A model generated the notes under the pieces. It did no database searches. It saw nothing but the letters and a program-made list of their open reading frames with translations, and was not told where the DNA came from. The position numbers and the translations under genes were made by a program. From Rahnella bruchi (GTDB lineage Bacteria > Pseudomonadota > Gammaproteobacteria > Enterobacterales > Enterobacteriaceae): a stretch of DNA of 64,000 nucleotides. Position 1 is the first letter of the stretch, and each line of letters begins with the position of its first letter. The stretch lies in assembly GCF_003614975.1 (NCBI RefSeq), contig NZ_QZWI01000002.1, positions 310,001 through 374,000 on the forward strand, in the 5' to 3' direction. Shown piece after piece: positions 41,382 through 51,080 of this stretch.

Positions 41382-42395
41382 ATGAATTTTCCTTTATTTC
41401 CTGACCAGCCGACCGCGTTATGCCAGAACCGCATGCAGGTGTATTCCGTCACGCAGGAAACACCCGATGTCCGCACGCTGTCGCTGATTAATCACGACGT
41501 ATACCCGTATCGTCCCGGCCAGTTTGCGCTGGTCAATATCGGCCAGAGCGGTGACGTGCAGCGCGCTTATACGCTGTCTTCCACGCCCGGTCAGAGCCGT
41601 TTTATTCAGCTGACGGTGCGCCGCATCGAAGGCGGCGAAGGCTCGCAATGGCTGACTGAGCAGGTTAAATCCGGTGATTATTTGTGGTTGAGTGACGCGC
41701 AGGGCGAATTTACCTGCGATACCGCACAGCCGTTATTATTGCTGGCAGCCGGTTGCGGGATAACGCCGGTGATGTCCATCACGCGCGATATTCTTGCGCA
41801 TCGTCCGGCGCAAAGCGTGCAGGTGTTTTACAGCGTGCGCAGCCCGCAGGACATCATTTTTACAGATGAATGGCAGCAACTGGCGGCGCGATATCCGCAA
41901 CTGAATCTGACGTTTCTGGCTGAAAATGACGCGGAACCGGGACACATCGCCGGTCGTCTGAGTCAGGATTTGCTGCAAAGCCGGGTAGCGGATATCCGTG
42001 AACGCCGGGTGATGATTTGCGGCCCTGCGCCTTACATGAAACTGGCGGGTGAGTGGGTGAACGGGCTGGGCGTGACGGCAGCTGACATCATTAAAGAGCA
42101 GTTCCAGTCCACGCCGTCTGAAGTTTCTGCCGATCAGCAACTCACACTGACCCGCCTGACACCGTTGCAGAATTACCGCGTACCGGTCGGTTCTGCTTTG
42201 CTGGCCGCCATGGAACAGCACAACTTACCGGTGGCGGCAGCCTGCCGTGCAGGCGTGTGCGGCAGCTGTAAAACCCGGATACTTTCCGGCGATTACCAGA
42301 CCACCAGCCGCATGACGCTGACCGATGAAGAGGTCGCTCAGGGTTATGTACTGGCCTGTAGCTGTCAGCTTCAGGGGGACGTCACCCTCGCCTGA
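41382..42395 (+). CDS. hcr: NADH oxidoreductase Hcr
   Basis: Transfers electrons from NADH to Hcp. The 337 residues compare with 322 in E. coli. Domains in order are an FAD-binding domain (YRPGQFALVNI, RAYTLSSTPG), an NAD-binding domain (LLLAAGCGITPVMSITRDI, VMICGPAPYM) and a C-terminal plant-type 2Fe-2S domain (CRAGVCGSCKTRI with a distal CSC). The start lies 6 bp after the hcp stop, so the pair is translationally close. No separate promoter was seen. Confidence 0.96.
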   Translation: MNFPLFPDQPTALCQNRMQVYSVTQETPDVRTLSLINHDVYPYRPGQFALVNIGQSGDVQRAYTLSSTPGQSRFIQLTVRRIEGGEGSQWLTEQVKSGDYLWLSDAQGEFTCDTAQPLLLLAAGCGITPVMSITRDILAHRPAQSVQVFYSVRSPQDIIFTDEWQQLAARYPQLNLTFLAENDAEPGHIAGRLSQDLLQSRVADIRERRVMICGPAPYMKLAGEWVNGLGVTAADIIKEQFQSTPSEVSADQQLTLTRLTPLQNYRVPVGSALLAAMEQHNLPVAAACRAGVCGSCKTRILSGDYQTTSRMTLTDEEVAQGYVLACSCQLQGDVTLA

Positions 42396-42411
42396 TCCCC
42401 GCGTTAACTCC

Positions 42412-42448
42412 CTGCCCGCATATGACTTTTTACAGTCTGCGCGGGCAG
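42412..42448 (+). terminator. possible terminator of hcp-hcr
   Basis: CTGCCCGC and GCGGGCAG form a perfect 8-bp stem with a long 21-nt loop, followed by CTTTAC. A weak candidate. Confidence 0.4.
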
Positions 42449-42526
42449 CTTTACAAAACTTCACGCCCCTCCTCCCAGTATTTTTGTATGGTTTAAGGCT
42501 GAACATTCAAGGATGTAATCAGTGGA

Positions 42527-42533
42527 CTATGCT
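42527..42533 (+). promoter_or_regulatory. possible sigma-S type -10 of poxB
   Basis: CTATGCT, followed by TAAT, resembles the sigma-S preferred CTATACT (6 of 7), about 40 bp before the poxB start. poxB is a known stationary-phase, RpoS-dependent gene in E. coli. Confidence 0.4.
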
Positions 42534-42574
42534 TAATCCAGTCTTTTTTTTGAAATTCACCGAGGGATCTGAAG

Positions 42575-44296
42575 ATGAAGCAGAGCGTAGCGTCTTATTT
42601 AGCAAAAACACTAGAGGCCGCAGGGGTTAAAAGGATCTGGGGCGTCACCGGCGATTCCCTGAACGGGCTGAGCGACAGCCTGAACCGCATGGGCACCATC
42701 GAATGGCTGGGCACGCGCCATGAAGAAGTGGCCGCATTTGCCGCCGGTGCCGAAGCGCAAATTACCGGAGAACTGGCGGTGTGCGCCGGTTCCTGCGGGC
42801 CCGGCAACCTGCATCTGATTAACGGCCTGTTCGATTGTCATCGCAATCACGTTCCGGTTGTCGCGATTGCCGCGCATATTCCGTCGAGCGAAATCGGCAG
42901 CGGTTATTTTCAGGAAACCCATCCGACCGAATTATTCCGAGAATGCAGCCACTATTGCGAGATGATCAGTAACCCTGAGCAACTTCCGCAGGTGCTGGCG
43001 ATTGCCATGCGTAAGGCCATTCTTAACCGTGGCGTATCAGTGATTGTGCTGCCGGGAGATGTGGCACTCAAGCCTGCACCGGAAGATGCCAAAGTCAGCT
43101 GGTATCCGCCGGTGTTGCCGAAAGTGACGCCGCAGCCAACCGAACTGCATAAACTGGCAGAGCTGCTGAACGGTTCGACAAACATTACCATGATGTGCGG
43201 CAGCGGTTGTGCAGGCGCGCACGATGAAGTGATTAAGCTCGCCGAAACACTGAAAGCACCGGTCGTCCATGCGCTGCGCGGTAAAGAACATATCGAATGG
43301 GATAACCCGTACAGCGTCGGTATGACGGGGCTGATTGGTTTTTCTTCCGGTTATCACGCCATGCTCAACGCTGACACACTGATCCTGCTCGGCACACAAT
43401 TCCCGTATCGCGCGTTTTATCCAACCGATGCCAAAATCATTCAGATTGATATCAATCCGGGCAGCATCGGCGCACATTGCCATGTGGATATGGCGCTGGT
43501 CGGCGATATTAAATCTACCCTGACCGCTCTTCTGCCACAGTTGCAGGTGAAGAATGAACGCAAGTTCCTCGACAAGGCGCTGAAGCATTACGAAGAAGCC
43601 CGTAAGGATCTCGACGGGCTGGCGACGCCCAACGACAAACAAGCCATTCACCCGCAATATCTGGCGCAACAGATCAGCCGCTTTGCTGCTGCCGATGCGA
43701 TTTTTACCTGCGATGTCGGTACACCGACCGTGTGGGCGTGTCGTTATCTGCAAATGAACGGTCAACGACGTTTGCTTGGTTCCTTCAACCATGGCTCGAT
43801 GGCGAACGCCATGCCGCAGGCGATTGGCGCGCAGGCCATCGACCGTTCACGACAGGTGGTGGCGCTATGCGGCGACGGCGGCTTCGCCATGCTGATGGGT
43901 GATTTCCTGACGCTGGCGCAGCAAAAGCTGCCGGTGAAAATCATCATTTTCAACAACAGCGTGCTGGGCTTTGTGGCGATGGAGATGAAATCCGGCGGTT
44001 ATCTGACGGACGGCACCGAGCTGAAAAACCCGGATTTCGCCGCCATTGCTGAAGCCGCGGGTATCAAAGGGATCCGCGTGGAAAAGGCTTCTGATATCGA
44101 CACAGCCCTACAGGACGCTTTCGCCTACGAAGGTCCGGTGCTGATTGACGTGATCACCGCTACCGAAGAACTGGCCATGCCGCCGCAGATCAAATTCGAG
44201 CAGGCAAAAGGCTTTAGTCTCTACATGCTGCGCGCGGTGATCAGTGGCCGCGGCGACGAAGTGGTCGATCTGGCAAAAACCAACTGGCTGCGATAA
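42575..44296 (+). CDS. poxB: pyruvate dehydrogenase (quinone), pyruvate oxidase
   Basis: A peripheral membrane flavoenzyme that oxidises pyruvate to acetate and CO2 and passes electrons to ubiquinone. At 573 residues it is one longer than in E. coli. The thiamine diphosphate motif is [18 protein letters not shown] through IIIFNN. The pyrimidine-binding glutamate is in [16 protein letters not shown], and FAD-domain segments follow. The C-terminal membrane-binding and autoregulatory peptide ([20 protein letters not shown]) is retained. GAGG precedes the ATG by nine bases. In E. coli poxB also follows hcr, and ltaE comes next. Confidence 0.98.
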   Translation: MKQSVASYLAKTLEAAGVKRIWGVTGDSLNGLSDSLNRMGTIEWLGTRHEEVAAFAAGAEAQITGELAVCAGSCGPGNLHLINGLFDCHRNHVPVVAIAAHIPSSEIGSGYFQETHPTELFRECSHYCEMISNPEQLPQVLAIAMRKAILNRGVSVIVLPGDVALKPAPEDAKVSWYPPVLPKVTPQPTELHKLAELLNGSTNITMMCGSGCAGAHDEVIKLAETLKAPVVHALRGKEHIEWDNPYSVGMTGLIGFSSGYHAMLNADTLILLGTQFPYRAFYPTDAKIIQIDINPGSIGAHCHVDMALVGDIKSTLTALLPQLQVKNERKFLDKALKHYEEARKDLDGLATPNDKQAIHPQYLAQQISRFAAADAIFTCDVGTPTVWACRYLQMNGQRRLLGSFNHGSMANAMPQAIGAQAIDRSRQVVALCGDGGFAMLMGDFLTLAQQKLPVKIIIFNNSVLGFVAMEMKSGGYLTDGTELKNPDFAAIAEAAGIKGIRVEKASDIDTALQDAFAYEGPVLIDVITATEELAMPPQIKFEQAKGFSLYMLRAVISGRGDEVVDLAKTNWLR

Positions 44297-44320
44297 CCCC
44301 GACAGGGCTATAGTGGTGAA

Positions 44321-44345
44321 TCAGGCGGGCTGCTGGCCCGTCTGA
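44321..44345 (+). terminator. hairpin between poxB and ltaE
   Basis: TCAGGCGGGC pairs with GCCCGTCTGA (one wobble) around TGCTG. Only TCTGT follows, so this is partial termination or a structural element. Confidence 0.45.
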
Positions 44346-44385
44346 TCTGTATCCCAAAATAATCCCTTAGAATGAGGAAGTAACG

Positions 44386-45399
44386 TTGATCGACTTACGC
44401 AGTGATACCGTAACCCGCCCCAGTGAAGCTATGCGTCAGGCCATGGCCCGTGCTGAAGTCGGCGATGATGTCTACGGCGATGACCCAACGGTAAATGCCT
44501 TGCAGGATTTAGCGGCAAAAATGTGTGGCAAAGAAGCGGCACTGTTTTTACCGACTGGCACGCAGGCCAATCTGGTCGCACTGCTGACACATTGTCAGCG
44601 TGGGGAAGAATATATCGTCGGCCAGAAAGCCCACAACTATATGTATGAAGCGGGCGGCGCTGCGGTACTCGGCAGCATTCAGCCACAGCCGCTGGACATG
44701 GATGCCGACGGTTCTATCCCGCTGGATAAAGTGGCGGCAGCCATCAAACCCGATGATATCCATTTCGCCCGCACCCGCCTGCTGAGCCTGGAAAACACCC
44801 ACAGCGGCAAAGTGCTTCCGCTGGATTATCTGCAAAAGGCCTACGCTTTCACCCGCGAAAAAGGGCTGGCATTGCATATCGACGGCGCGCGCATTATGAA
44901 TGCGGCCGTGGCGCAGAACGTGGAGTTGCGTGAAATTACGCAGTATTGCGACACGCTGACCATTTGTCTGTCGAAAGGTCTGGGTGCGCCAATTGGTTCA
45001 CTGCTGGTCGGCAGCAAAGAGTACATTCAGCGTGCGAACCGCTGGCGTAAAATGACCGGCGGCGGTATGCGCCAGTCAGGTATTCTGGCAGCGGCGGCAA
45101 TTTATGCGCTGGAAAACAACGTGGCGCGTCTGAAAGATGACCATGACAATGCCCAGTGGCTGTCAGAAGAACTGAGCAAAATCGGTGTGGAAATCGCTGA
45201 GCCCGGTGCGCAAACTAACGTACTGTATATCAAACAGAGCGCAGAACTGGCGGCTAAAATGGGCCCTTGGATGCGCGAGCGTGGCGTGATCATCAGTGCC
45301 GGACCCGTGACCCGCGTGCTGACCCACATCAACATCAGCCGTGAAGACCTGCAAAAAGTCGTCGCGCTGTGGCAGGAATTTCTGCACCAGCATGCCTGA
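44386..45399 (+). CDS. ltaE: low-specificity L-threonine aldolase
   Basis: A PLP enzyme that cleaves L-threonine and L-allo-threonine to glycine and acetaldehyde. It has 337 residues, 333 in E. coli. The start is TTG at 44386 with GAGGAAG upstream, giving MIDLRSDTVTRPSEAMRQAM as in homologues. The PLP lysine is in CLSKGLGAPIGSLL at Lys197. Other signatures are GDDVYGDDPTVNALQ, FLPTGTQANLVALL, SLENTHSGKVLP and the FAD-independent aldolase block RKMTGGGMRQSG. Confidence 0.97.
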   Translation: MIDLRSDTVTRPSEAMRQAMARAEVGDDVYGDDPTVNALQDLAAKMCGKEAALFLPTGTQANLVALLTHCQRGEEYIVGQKAHNYMYEAGGAAVLGSIQPQPLDMDADGSIPLDKVAAAIKPDDIHFARTRLLSLENTHSGKVLPLDYLQKAYAFTREKGLALHIDGARIMNAAVAQNVELREITQYCDTLTICLSKGLGAPIGSLLVGSKEYIQRANRWRKMTGGGMRQSGILAAAAIYALENNVARLKDDHDNAQWLSEELSKIGVEIAEPGAQTNVLYIKQSAELAAKMGPWMRERGVIISAGPVTRVLTHINISREDLQKVVALWQEFLHQHA

Positions 45400-45415
45400 T
45401 CGCCAGACCTGTTCA

Positions 45416-45449
45416 CGGCGATAGTCTGCACAATATCGCCGTGTTTTCT
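45416..45449 (+). terminator. intrinsic terminator of ltaE
   Basis: CGGCGATA and TATCGCCG form a perfect 8-bp stem with a 10-nt loop, followed by TGTTTTCT. It lies 17 nt past the ltaE stop and before ybjT. Confidence 0.6.
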
Positions 45450-45476
45450 ACATCCCCCTCTCTACTGACTGAGCAA

Positions 45477-46937
45477 ATGGAAATGCCAATCTCGACACAA
45501 ACTGGCCGGGTCGTCATTCTCGGTGCCAGCGGATATATCGGACAACATCTTACCGCCCACCTGAGCCGCAACGGTTTTGAGGTGACGGCGGCGGCGCGCC
45601 GTATAGAGTGGCTGCAACAGCAAAAATGGCCGCATGTCCGCTGCTGTTTTGCCGATGTCTATCAGAGTAAAACGCTGGCCACTGCCTTTGAAAACGCTGA
45701 CGTGCTGGTGTATCTGGTTCATGCCATGACCGAAGACGATGACCTGCTGGAAAAAGAGCGGCAGGCCGCACAACACACCCTTCTCGCGCTCAAAGACTCT
45801 CCGATAAAGCACATCATTTATCTCGGTTCCATGCAGCCGGAAGATAATCACTCCCCGCATTTACAGGCCAGAAAACTGACCGGCGATTTGCTGCGCATGA
45901 GTAACATTCCGGTGACCGAACTGCGCACCGGCATTGTCATTGGTGCAGGGTCAGCAGCTTTCGAAGTGATGCGGGACATGGTGTATAACCTGCCGGTGCT
46001 GACGCCTCCACGCTGGGTGCGCTCGAAATCTTCGCCGGTTGCGCTGGAAAATCTGCTCAATTATTTACAGGGGCTGGTGACATTACCGGCCACAGAGAAC
46101 CGGATCCTGGAAGCAGCCGGACCAGAGTACATCAGCTATCAGACGCTGTTTGAACGCTTCATCGCCATGAGCGGAAAACGCCGCTGGCTGGTCCCCATTC
46201 CTCTGCCGACTTCTTTTGTTTCGGTGTATTTCCTCAGTCTGATCACTTCGGTGCCGACGTCGCTTGCCAAGGCATTGATTCAGGGGCTCAATCATGACCT
46301 TCCCGCCGACAGCGCGGAGCTGCAAAGATTAATTCCGCAGAACCTGATTTCAATTGATGACGCGATACGCAGCACGCTTGCTAAAGAACAACAACAGGTG
46401 ATGGATTCGCCCGACTGGGGATATGATCCGGATGCCCGTGCGCGCTGGCGTCCCGGCTATGGTTATTATCCGAAACAAGCCGGTTTCACGCTGGAAACCT
46501 CGGCATCTAAAGCCTCGCTGTGGAAAGTCGTGCAGCAACTTGGCGGTCAGGAAGGGTATTTTTACGCCAACGGGTTATGGAAAACACGGGCGCGGATCGA
46601 CGATTTACTCGGAGGTGGCGTGAAATATGGCCGTCCGGATCGGGACTTCCTGAAAATCGGCGATAAAATTGATGGCTGGAAAGTTATCGGGCTTAAACCA
46701 CAGCGCGAACTGGCGCTGCTGTTCGGCATGAAAGCGCCAGGTCTCGGACGCCTGACGTTCACCATCACCGACAACGGTGAAAGCCGCAGTCTGGATGTGC
46801 GCGCGTGGTGGCATCCGGCAGGATTCAGCGGTTTGCTGTACTGGTTCAGTATGATGCCCGCTCATCAGTTTATTTTTCGTGGCATGGCAAAGCGTATCGC
46901 CAGCCTGGCCCGTCAGAAAGACCGGTGCGGACGCTAA
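45477..46937 (+). CDS. ybjT: SDR/NmrA-like NAD(P)-binding protein YbjT (DUF2867)
   Basis: About 486 residues, orthologous to E. coli YbjT (476 aa). The N terminus is a Rossmann fold (VVILGASGYIGQHLTAHLSR) of the extended or atypical SDR class. The C-terminal ~170 residues form a DUF2867 domain (KVVQQLGGQEGYFYANGLWK, LLFGMKAPGLGRLTFTI), followed by a hydrophobic tail (GLLYWFSMMPAHQFIFRGMA). The function is unknown. The start is uncertain. ATG 45477 and ATG 45483 are close together without a good Shine-Dalgarno, and the open frame reaches back into ltaE. Downstream is ybjS, another SDR protein, after 156 bp. Confidence 0.9.
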   Translation: MEMPISTQTGRVVILGASGYIGQHLTAHLSRNGFEVTAAARRIEWLQQQKWPHVRCCFADVYQSKTLATAFENADVLVYLVHAMTEDDDLLEKERQAAQHTLLALKDSPIKHIIYLGSMQPEDNHSPHLQARKLTGDLLRMSNIPVTELRTGIVIGAGSAAFEVMRDMVYNLPVLTPPRWVRSKSSPVALENLLNYLQGLVTLPATENRILEAAGPEYISYQTLFERFIAMSGKRRWLVPIPLPTSFVSVYFLSLITSVPTSLAKALIQGLNHDLPADSAELQRLIPQNLISIDDAIRSTLAKEQQQVMDSPDWGYDPDARARWRPGYGYYPKQAGFTLETSASKASLWKVVQQLGGQEGYFYANGLWKTRARIDDLLGGGVKYGRPDRDFLKIGDKIDGWKVIGLKPQRELALLFGMKAPGLGRLTFTITDNGESRSLDVRAWWHPAGFSGLLYWFSMMPAHQFIFRGMAKRIASLARQKDRCGR

Positions 46938-47093
46938 AGAGGGTTAATTAATCCGCTTTCGCACACAGCTTGCACCCTTTCTCATTGCAACCCGCACAAT
47001 TTCACGAAAGAATGGCACCCTTATTGCTCAGGGGTGCCTGACCTGAGACGCTGAAAACATTTTCTCTCTATTTATGAAGGCATTGGCCTGTAT

Positions 47094-48128
47094 ATGAAGG
47101 TTTTGGTTACCGGCGCGAGCAGCGGTTTAGGTCGTAACGCCGTCGAGTTTCTGCGAAATAAAGGCATTAAAGTCAGGGCGACAGGCCGTAATGCCGCTAT
47201 GGGCTCACTTTTGCAGAAAATGGGCGCAGAATTTATTCATGCCGATCTCACCACGCTGATCTCCTCGCAGGCAAAAGCTCTGCTGGCCGATATTGATACC
47301 GTATGGCACTGTTCGGGGCTGATGTCGCCGTGGGGCAGTGAACAGGAATTCGAACTGGCGAATGTGCGCGCTACGCGACGTCTGGGTGAATGGTCTGCGG
47401 CATATGGCGTAGAAAACTTTGTCCATATTTCCTCACCGGCCATCTATTTCGATTTTCATCATCATCGGGATATTAAGGAAGACTTCCGTCCGCACCGTTT
47501 TGCCAACTCTTTTGCGCGCAGCAAAGCCGCCGGTGAGCAGGTGATCCACACGCTGGCGCTGTCAAATCCGCAAACACATTTCACCATTTTACGCCCGCAG
47601 GGTATTTTCGGCCCGCACGAAAACGTGCTGTTGCCGCGCCTGCTGCAAATGCTGAAATATGGCGGCACGCTGATGCTACCGCGTGGCGGTGATGCACTGG
47701 TGGACATGACTTACGTCGAGAACGCCGTCCATGCGATGTGGCTGGCGACGCAATCGCAGGCGACAGAATCTGGCCGCGCGTTCAATATCACGAATCAGCA
47801 ACCGCGCCCGCTGCGCACGCTGGTTAAACAGTTGATGGAAAATCTGGATATCAAATACCGCATCCGTTCGGTGCCCTATCCTTTGCTGGATATGATGGCA
47901 CGCGGCATGGAACGCATCAGTAAAAGCTCACATAAAGAACCCGTGCTGACGCATTACAGCGTGGCAAAACTGAATTTTGACCTGACTCTGGATACCCAAC
48001 GCGCGCAGAAAGAACTCGGCTATGTGCCGGTAATTTCGCTTGATCAGGGGATTATCCGCACTGCCGACTGGCTGCGGGATCACGGTAAACTTCAAGGGCT
48101 GCACGGCATCGGTCCGAAACGCGACTGA
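47094..48128 (+). CDS. ybjS: NAD-dependent epimerase/SDR family protein YbjS
   Basis: A 344-residue extended SDR protein, close to E. coli YbjS (337 aa). The nucleotide-binding motif is [20 protein letters not shown]. The active-site region reads [20 protein letters not shown] with [13 protein letters not shown], and [20 protein letters not shown] follows. It resembles 3-beta-HSD/dTDP-glucose-epimerase-like enzymes. Substrate is unknown. Its stop codon is embedded in the stem of the terminator shared with amiD. Confidence 0.92.
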   Translation: MKVLVTGASSGLGRNAVEFLRNKGIKVRATGRNAAMGSLLQKMGAEFIHADLTTLISSQAKALLADIDTVWHCSGLMSPWGSEQEFELANVRATRRLGEWSAAYGVENFVHISSPAIYFDFHHHRDIKEDFRPHRFANSFARSKAAGEQVIHTLALSNPQTHFTILRPQGIFGPHENVLLPRLLQMLKYGGTLMLPRGGDALVDMTYVENAVHAMWLATQSQATESGRAFNITNQQPRPLRTLVKQLMENLDIKYRIRSVPYPLLDMMARGMERISKSSHKEPVLTHYSVAKLNFDLTLDTQRAQKELGYVPVISLDQGIIRTADWLRDHGKLQGLHGIGPKRD

Positions 48129-48145
48129 CCGTCATGGTCAGTCGC
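48121..48145. terminator. bidirectional terminator between ybjS and amiD
   Basis: GCGACTGACC and GGTCAGTCGC form a perfect 10-bp stem around GTCAT, overlapping the ybjS stop and just before the amiD stop. There is no long T-run on either side. Confidence 0.5.
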
Positions 48146-48150
48146 TGATT

Positions 48151-48999
48151 TCAGTCGTTCTTGTCGGGAAACTGCTGCAATAGCGCCCTGGCAATCGCTT
48201 CAGTCTGGGCATCTGCGTTCCCGCGATAATCACTCTGCCTGAAATGCATCTGGAACGCTGCAATCACCCGTTTTTGTTGTTGCGGCGTCATATTACTATC
48301 CACTGAATATCCGTACGCTTTCAGCAACGCCAGCAGCTGCGCCTGTTCAACCGGCAGTTGCGGATTGCGCCCTGCCAGATACTGTTTCACTAAATTCGCA
48401 TCCGGCCAGGCACCCACGCCGCGCTGCGCCATTTCCTGCCACGGGAATAACGGCCCCGGATCGTCCTTGCGCTGCGGCGCTATATCGCTGTGCCCCACGA
48501 CATTTCGCGGTTCAATCTGATAACGCGCCACAATCTCTTTGCTCAGATTTGCCAGCAGATCAATTTGCGCAGGCGGGAACGGATAGAATTTTTTTCCAAG
48601 CAAATAGTGGCTGTAGCCTTTATTTTCCAGCTCAATCCCTACCGACGTATCATTCAGGTTAGTGCGACCGCGCCAGCCGCTGGCACCGGCGTGCCACGCC
48701 CGCATGTTTTCCGGTACCAGTTGCCACGCCACCGGTTTACCGTTCTCAAGCGGTGGTTTTGCCGGGATCAGATAATGTGCGCTGACATGTTCATCAGTTA
48801 GCGTATTTAATGCGTTGTGGAAATCTTCAGCGGTGTAGTGAATGACCAGAAAACGGATCCGCTCATCCGCTCCCTGCGCCTGTCGGGTAGTTTCTAAGCG
48901 GAATGCGGGATCTGCAGCCTGATGGCTGGCACCCTGACATCCCGCCAGCAGTAATAATGCAGCGGTTAACAATCCCTGTTTCACCGGTTTGCCGATCAT
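48151..48999 (-). CDS. amiD: N-acetylmuramoyl-L-alanine amidase AmiD (lipoprotein)
   Basis: An outer-membrane lipoprotein that cleaves the amide between N-acetylmuramic acid (including anhydro-MurNAc) and the stem peptide. It has 282 residues, 276 in E. coli. The lipobox LLAGC puts the acylated cysteine at residue 21, and Gln at +2 suits outer-membrane sorting. The amidase_2 zinc residues appear in [29 protein letters not shown] and [23 protein letters not shown]-terminal peptidoglycan-binding-type region follows ([20 protein letters not shown]). It overlaps the upstream ybjQ stop as ATGA, so the two are coupled. Confidence 0.95.
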   Translation of the reverse strand: MIGKPVKQGLLTAALLLLAGCQGASHQAADPAFRLETTRQAQGADERIRFLVIHYTAEDFHNALNTLTDEHVSAHYLIPAKPPLENGKPVAWQLVPENMRAWHAGASGWRGRTNLNDTSVGIELENKGYSHYLLGKKFYPFPPAQIDLLANLSKEIVARYQIEPRNVVGHSDIAPQRKDDPGPLFPWQEMAQRGVGAWPDANLVKQYLAGRNPQLPVEQAQLLALLKAYGYSVDSNMTPQQQKRVIAAFQMHFRQSDYRGNADAQTEAIARALLQQFPDKND

Positions 49000-49322
49000 T
49001 TGCGGTGCACAATGACAGCCGTGCCGGAGACGCTCACCATCAGCATGCTGCTGTCTTTGCCCACGGTTTCATAGTCGATATCAATGCCTACAACGGCATT
49101 TGCACCGCGCTCTTTGGCCTGTTCTTCCAGTTCACGGAAGGCAATTTCGCGCGCCTTACGCAGCTCTTTTTCATACGCGCCTGAACGCCCGCCGACGATA
49201 TCGCGGACACCGGCAAAGAAATCGCGAAAAATGTTCGCGCCTAAAATCGCTTCGCCTGTCACCACGCCACAGTATTCAGCGATAGTGAAACCTTCAAGGG
49301 TCGGAGTGGTAGAAACTTGCAT
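48996..49322 (-). CDS. ybjQ: YbjQ family protein (UPF0145)
   Basis: A 108-residue cytoplasmic protein, 107 in E. coli, of the YbjQ/UPF0145 family that forms pentamers. Family blocks [48 protein letters not shown] and [16 protein letters not shown] are intact. The function is unknown. Its stop overlaps the amiD start. It is divergent from ybjP. Confidence 0.94.
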   Translation of the reverse strand: MQVSTTPTLEGFTIAEYCGVVTGEAILGANIFRDFFAGVRDIVGGRSGAYEKELRKAREIAFRELEEQAKERGANAVVGIDIDYETVGKDSSMLMVSVSGTAVIVHRK

Positions 49323-49511
49323 GAGTATTCCTTATCAGTTGTCGTCCAGAGCTTGGCATTAATTTCATTTACAGCATAAACCATGCGTGCGGGTTCAAGG
49401 TATCAGCCGGTGACTGATTTTCTCTTTGCCATGCATTAAGCCAAATCGGTTTTATACTGTATGGTAAAGAAAGTCATGGTGAAAATGTTCAATCTTTCAG
49501 TAAGGAATACG

Positions 49512-50093
49512 ATGAAAAAGAAAACTCTTGTCGCCGCAATCCCGTTGGTATTCATGTTAAATGCCTGCACCACGGTCGAACCTGCATACAAGGACATAGG
49601 CAGCCGTACCGCACCCTGCGTCGACGGCGGCCCGGACAGCGTGGCTCAGCAATTCTATGATTTTCGCATCAAACAAGGCGGCAGCGGTTTACCTAACTCC
49701 AGCCAGCTTGCCGCTTATCGCCCTTACCTGAGTACAGCGTTGTATAATGCTTTACTCAAAGCGCAGTCACAGCCCAAAGTCGATATCGCCGCCACGCCGA
49801 ATGAAAAAACCGATAACGGCGCAAGTGACGGCGACATTTTCTCCAGCCTGTTTGATGGCCCGACGTCTGCTTCAGTGGACAGCGCCTCCACCATTCCAAA
49901 CACTGACGCCCGCAACATTCCTCTTCGTGTGACGTTCACGCATGAGAAAGACAAAGGCGCGTCCACCAGCTGGAAAGATGAAGTGTTAATGGTTCGCGAA
50001 GGCAAATGCTGGACAGTCGATGATGTCCGCTACATGGCCAATCTTGATTTCGCTTCCAGTGGCACATTACGCCAGGTTTTAGAAAACCAGTAA
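49512..50093 (+). CDS. ybjP: YbjP-type lipoprotein
   Basis: A 193-residue predicted lipoprotein homologous to E. coli YbjP (171 aa). The start at ATG 49512 has TAAGGAA upstream. Earlier in-frame ATGs at 49461 and 49476 lack support. A signal ends in FMLNAC, with the lipid-modified cysteine at residue 19. Conserved regions are CTTVEPAYKDIGSRTAPCVD and the C-terminal block IPNTDARNIPLRVTF, WKDEVLMVREGKCWTVDDVR and GTLRQVLENQ. The central part, rich in Ser, Asp and Ala, is longer than in E. coli. The function is unknown. Confidence 0.9.
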   Translation: MKKKTLVAAIPLVFMLNACTTVEPAYKDIGSRTAPCVDGGPDSVAQQFYDFRIKQGGSGLPNSSQLAAYRPYLSTALYNALLKAQSQPKVDIAATPNEKTDNGASDGDIFSSLFDGPTSASVDSASTIPNTDARNIPLRVTFTHEKDKGASTSWKDEVLMVREGKCWTVDDVRYMANLDFASSGTLRQVLENQ

Positions 50094-50127
50094 CCCGCGC
50101 AGCTTTCTAAAAAAACCTCGTAAAAAA

Positions 50128-50162
50128 TGTTGGTCAGTGATGAATAACATCATTGGCCAACA
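50128..50162. repeat. 15-bp inverted repeat upstream of artP
   Basis: TGTTGGTCAGTGATG (50128-50142) and CATCATTGGCCAACA (50148-50162) pair at 13 of 15 positions around AATAA, 34 bp after the ybjP stop. No T-run follows on the rightward strand, so it is either a poor terminator or an operator-like element in the artP promoter region. Confidence 0.6.
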
Positions 50163-50304
50163 CTTCCGTCACAGATAGTTAACAATATGTTGTGCTAGAC
50201 TTTAGCCTTCCTGCGGCAACACATAATTTTTAAGCCGCGATCGTTGCATAACTATGCTGTGGAAGTTACCATCTGCGGCATCAATGGCTATTCACTATTT
50301 GCGC

Positions 50305-51033
50305 ATGAGTATTCAACTTAATAGCATCAACTGCTTCTACGGCGTGCATCAGGCGCTTTTTGACATTCAGCTTAACTGCCCTGCCGGTGAGACTCTGGTT
50401 TTACTCGGGCCAAGTGGTGCAGGTAAAAGCTCCCTTTTACGTGTTCTGAACCTGCTGGAAATGCCGCGTTCAGGCACTTTGCAAATCGCCGGTAACACCT
50501 TCGATTTCACCCGCAAACCGGACGAAAAAGCCGTTCGCGAGCTGCGTCAGAATGTCGGTATGGTCTTCCAGCAATATAATCTGTGGCCGCACCGCACCGT
50601 GCTCGACAACTTACTGGAAGCCCCGATGCGTGTTCTGGGTCTGACCAAAGATGTCGCGATGCAACGCGCTCAAAAATTGCTGACCCGTCTGCGTCTGACC
50701 GATTACGCGGATCGTTTTCCGCTGCATCTTTCCGGCGGCCAGCAACAGCGCGTGGCGATTGCCCGTGCGCTGATGATGGAGCCTCAGGTTCTGCTGTTTG
50801 ATGAACCCACAGCGGCGCTGGATCCGGAAATCACCGCTCAGATTGTCAGTATAATCCGTGAACTGGCCGGTACCGGGATTACCCAGGTTATCGTGACCCA
50901 TGAGGTTGAAGTGGCGCGTAAAACCGCCAGCCGCGTGGTGTACATGGAAAATGGCCGCATCGTTGAACAAGGTGATGCCTCCATTTTCACACAGCCGCAA
51001 ACCAAAGAGTTTGCCAGCTATCTTTCCCATTAA
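50305..51033 (+). CDS. artP: arginine ABC transporter ATP-binding protein ArtP
   Basis: The ATPase of the arginine importer ArtPQMI/J. From ATG 50305 ([20 protein letters not shown]) it is 242 residues, as in E. coli. The frame opens 17 codons earlier, without support. Walker A is GPSGAGKSS, the Q-loop region [13 protein letters not shown], the signature [15 protein letters not shown], Walker [13 protein letters not shown] and the switch histidine is in IVTHEVEVA. It is the first gene of artPIQM. Confidence 0.97.
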   Translation: MSIQLNSINCFYGVHQALFDIQLNCPAGETLVLLGPSGAGKSSLLRVLNLLEMPRSGTLQIAGNTFDFTRKPDEKAVRELRQNVGMVFQQYNLWPHRTVLDNLLEAPMRVLGLTKDVAMQRAQKLLTRLRLTDYADRFPLHLSGGQQQRVAIARALMMEPQVLLFDEPTAALDPEITAQIVSIIRELAGTGITQVIVTHEVEVARKTASRVVYMENGRIVEQGDASIFTQPQTKEFASYLSH

Positions 51034-51080
51034 CTGTATTTTCACCAATACATTGATTGATGTTTTCTACGGAGTTAGCG

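Noticed and set aside
43037-43792. 251-codon leftward open frame antisense to poxB
   Set aside because: Shadow frame within a well-conserved gene.
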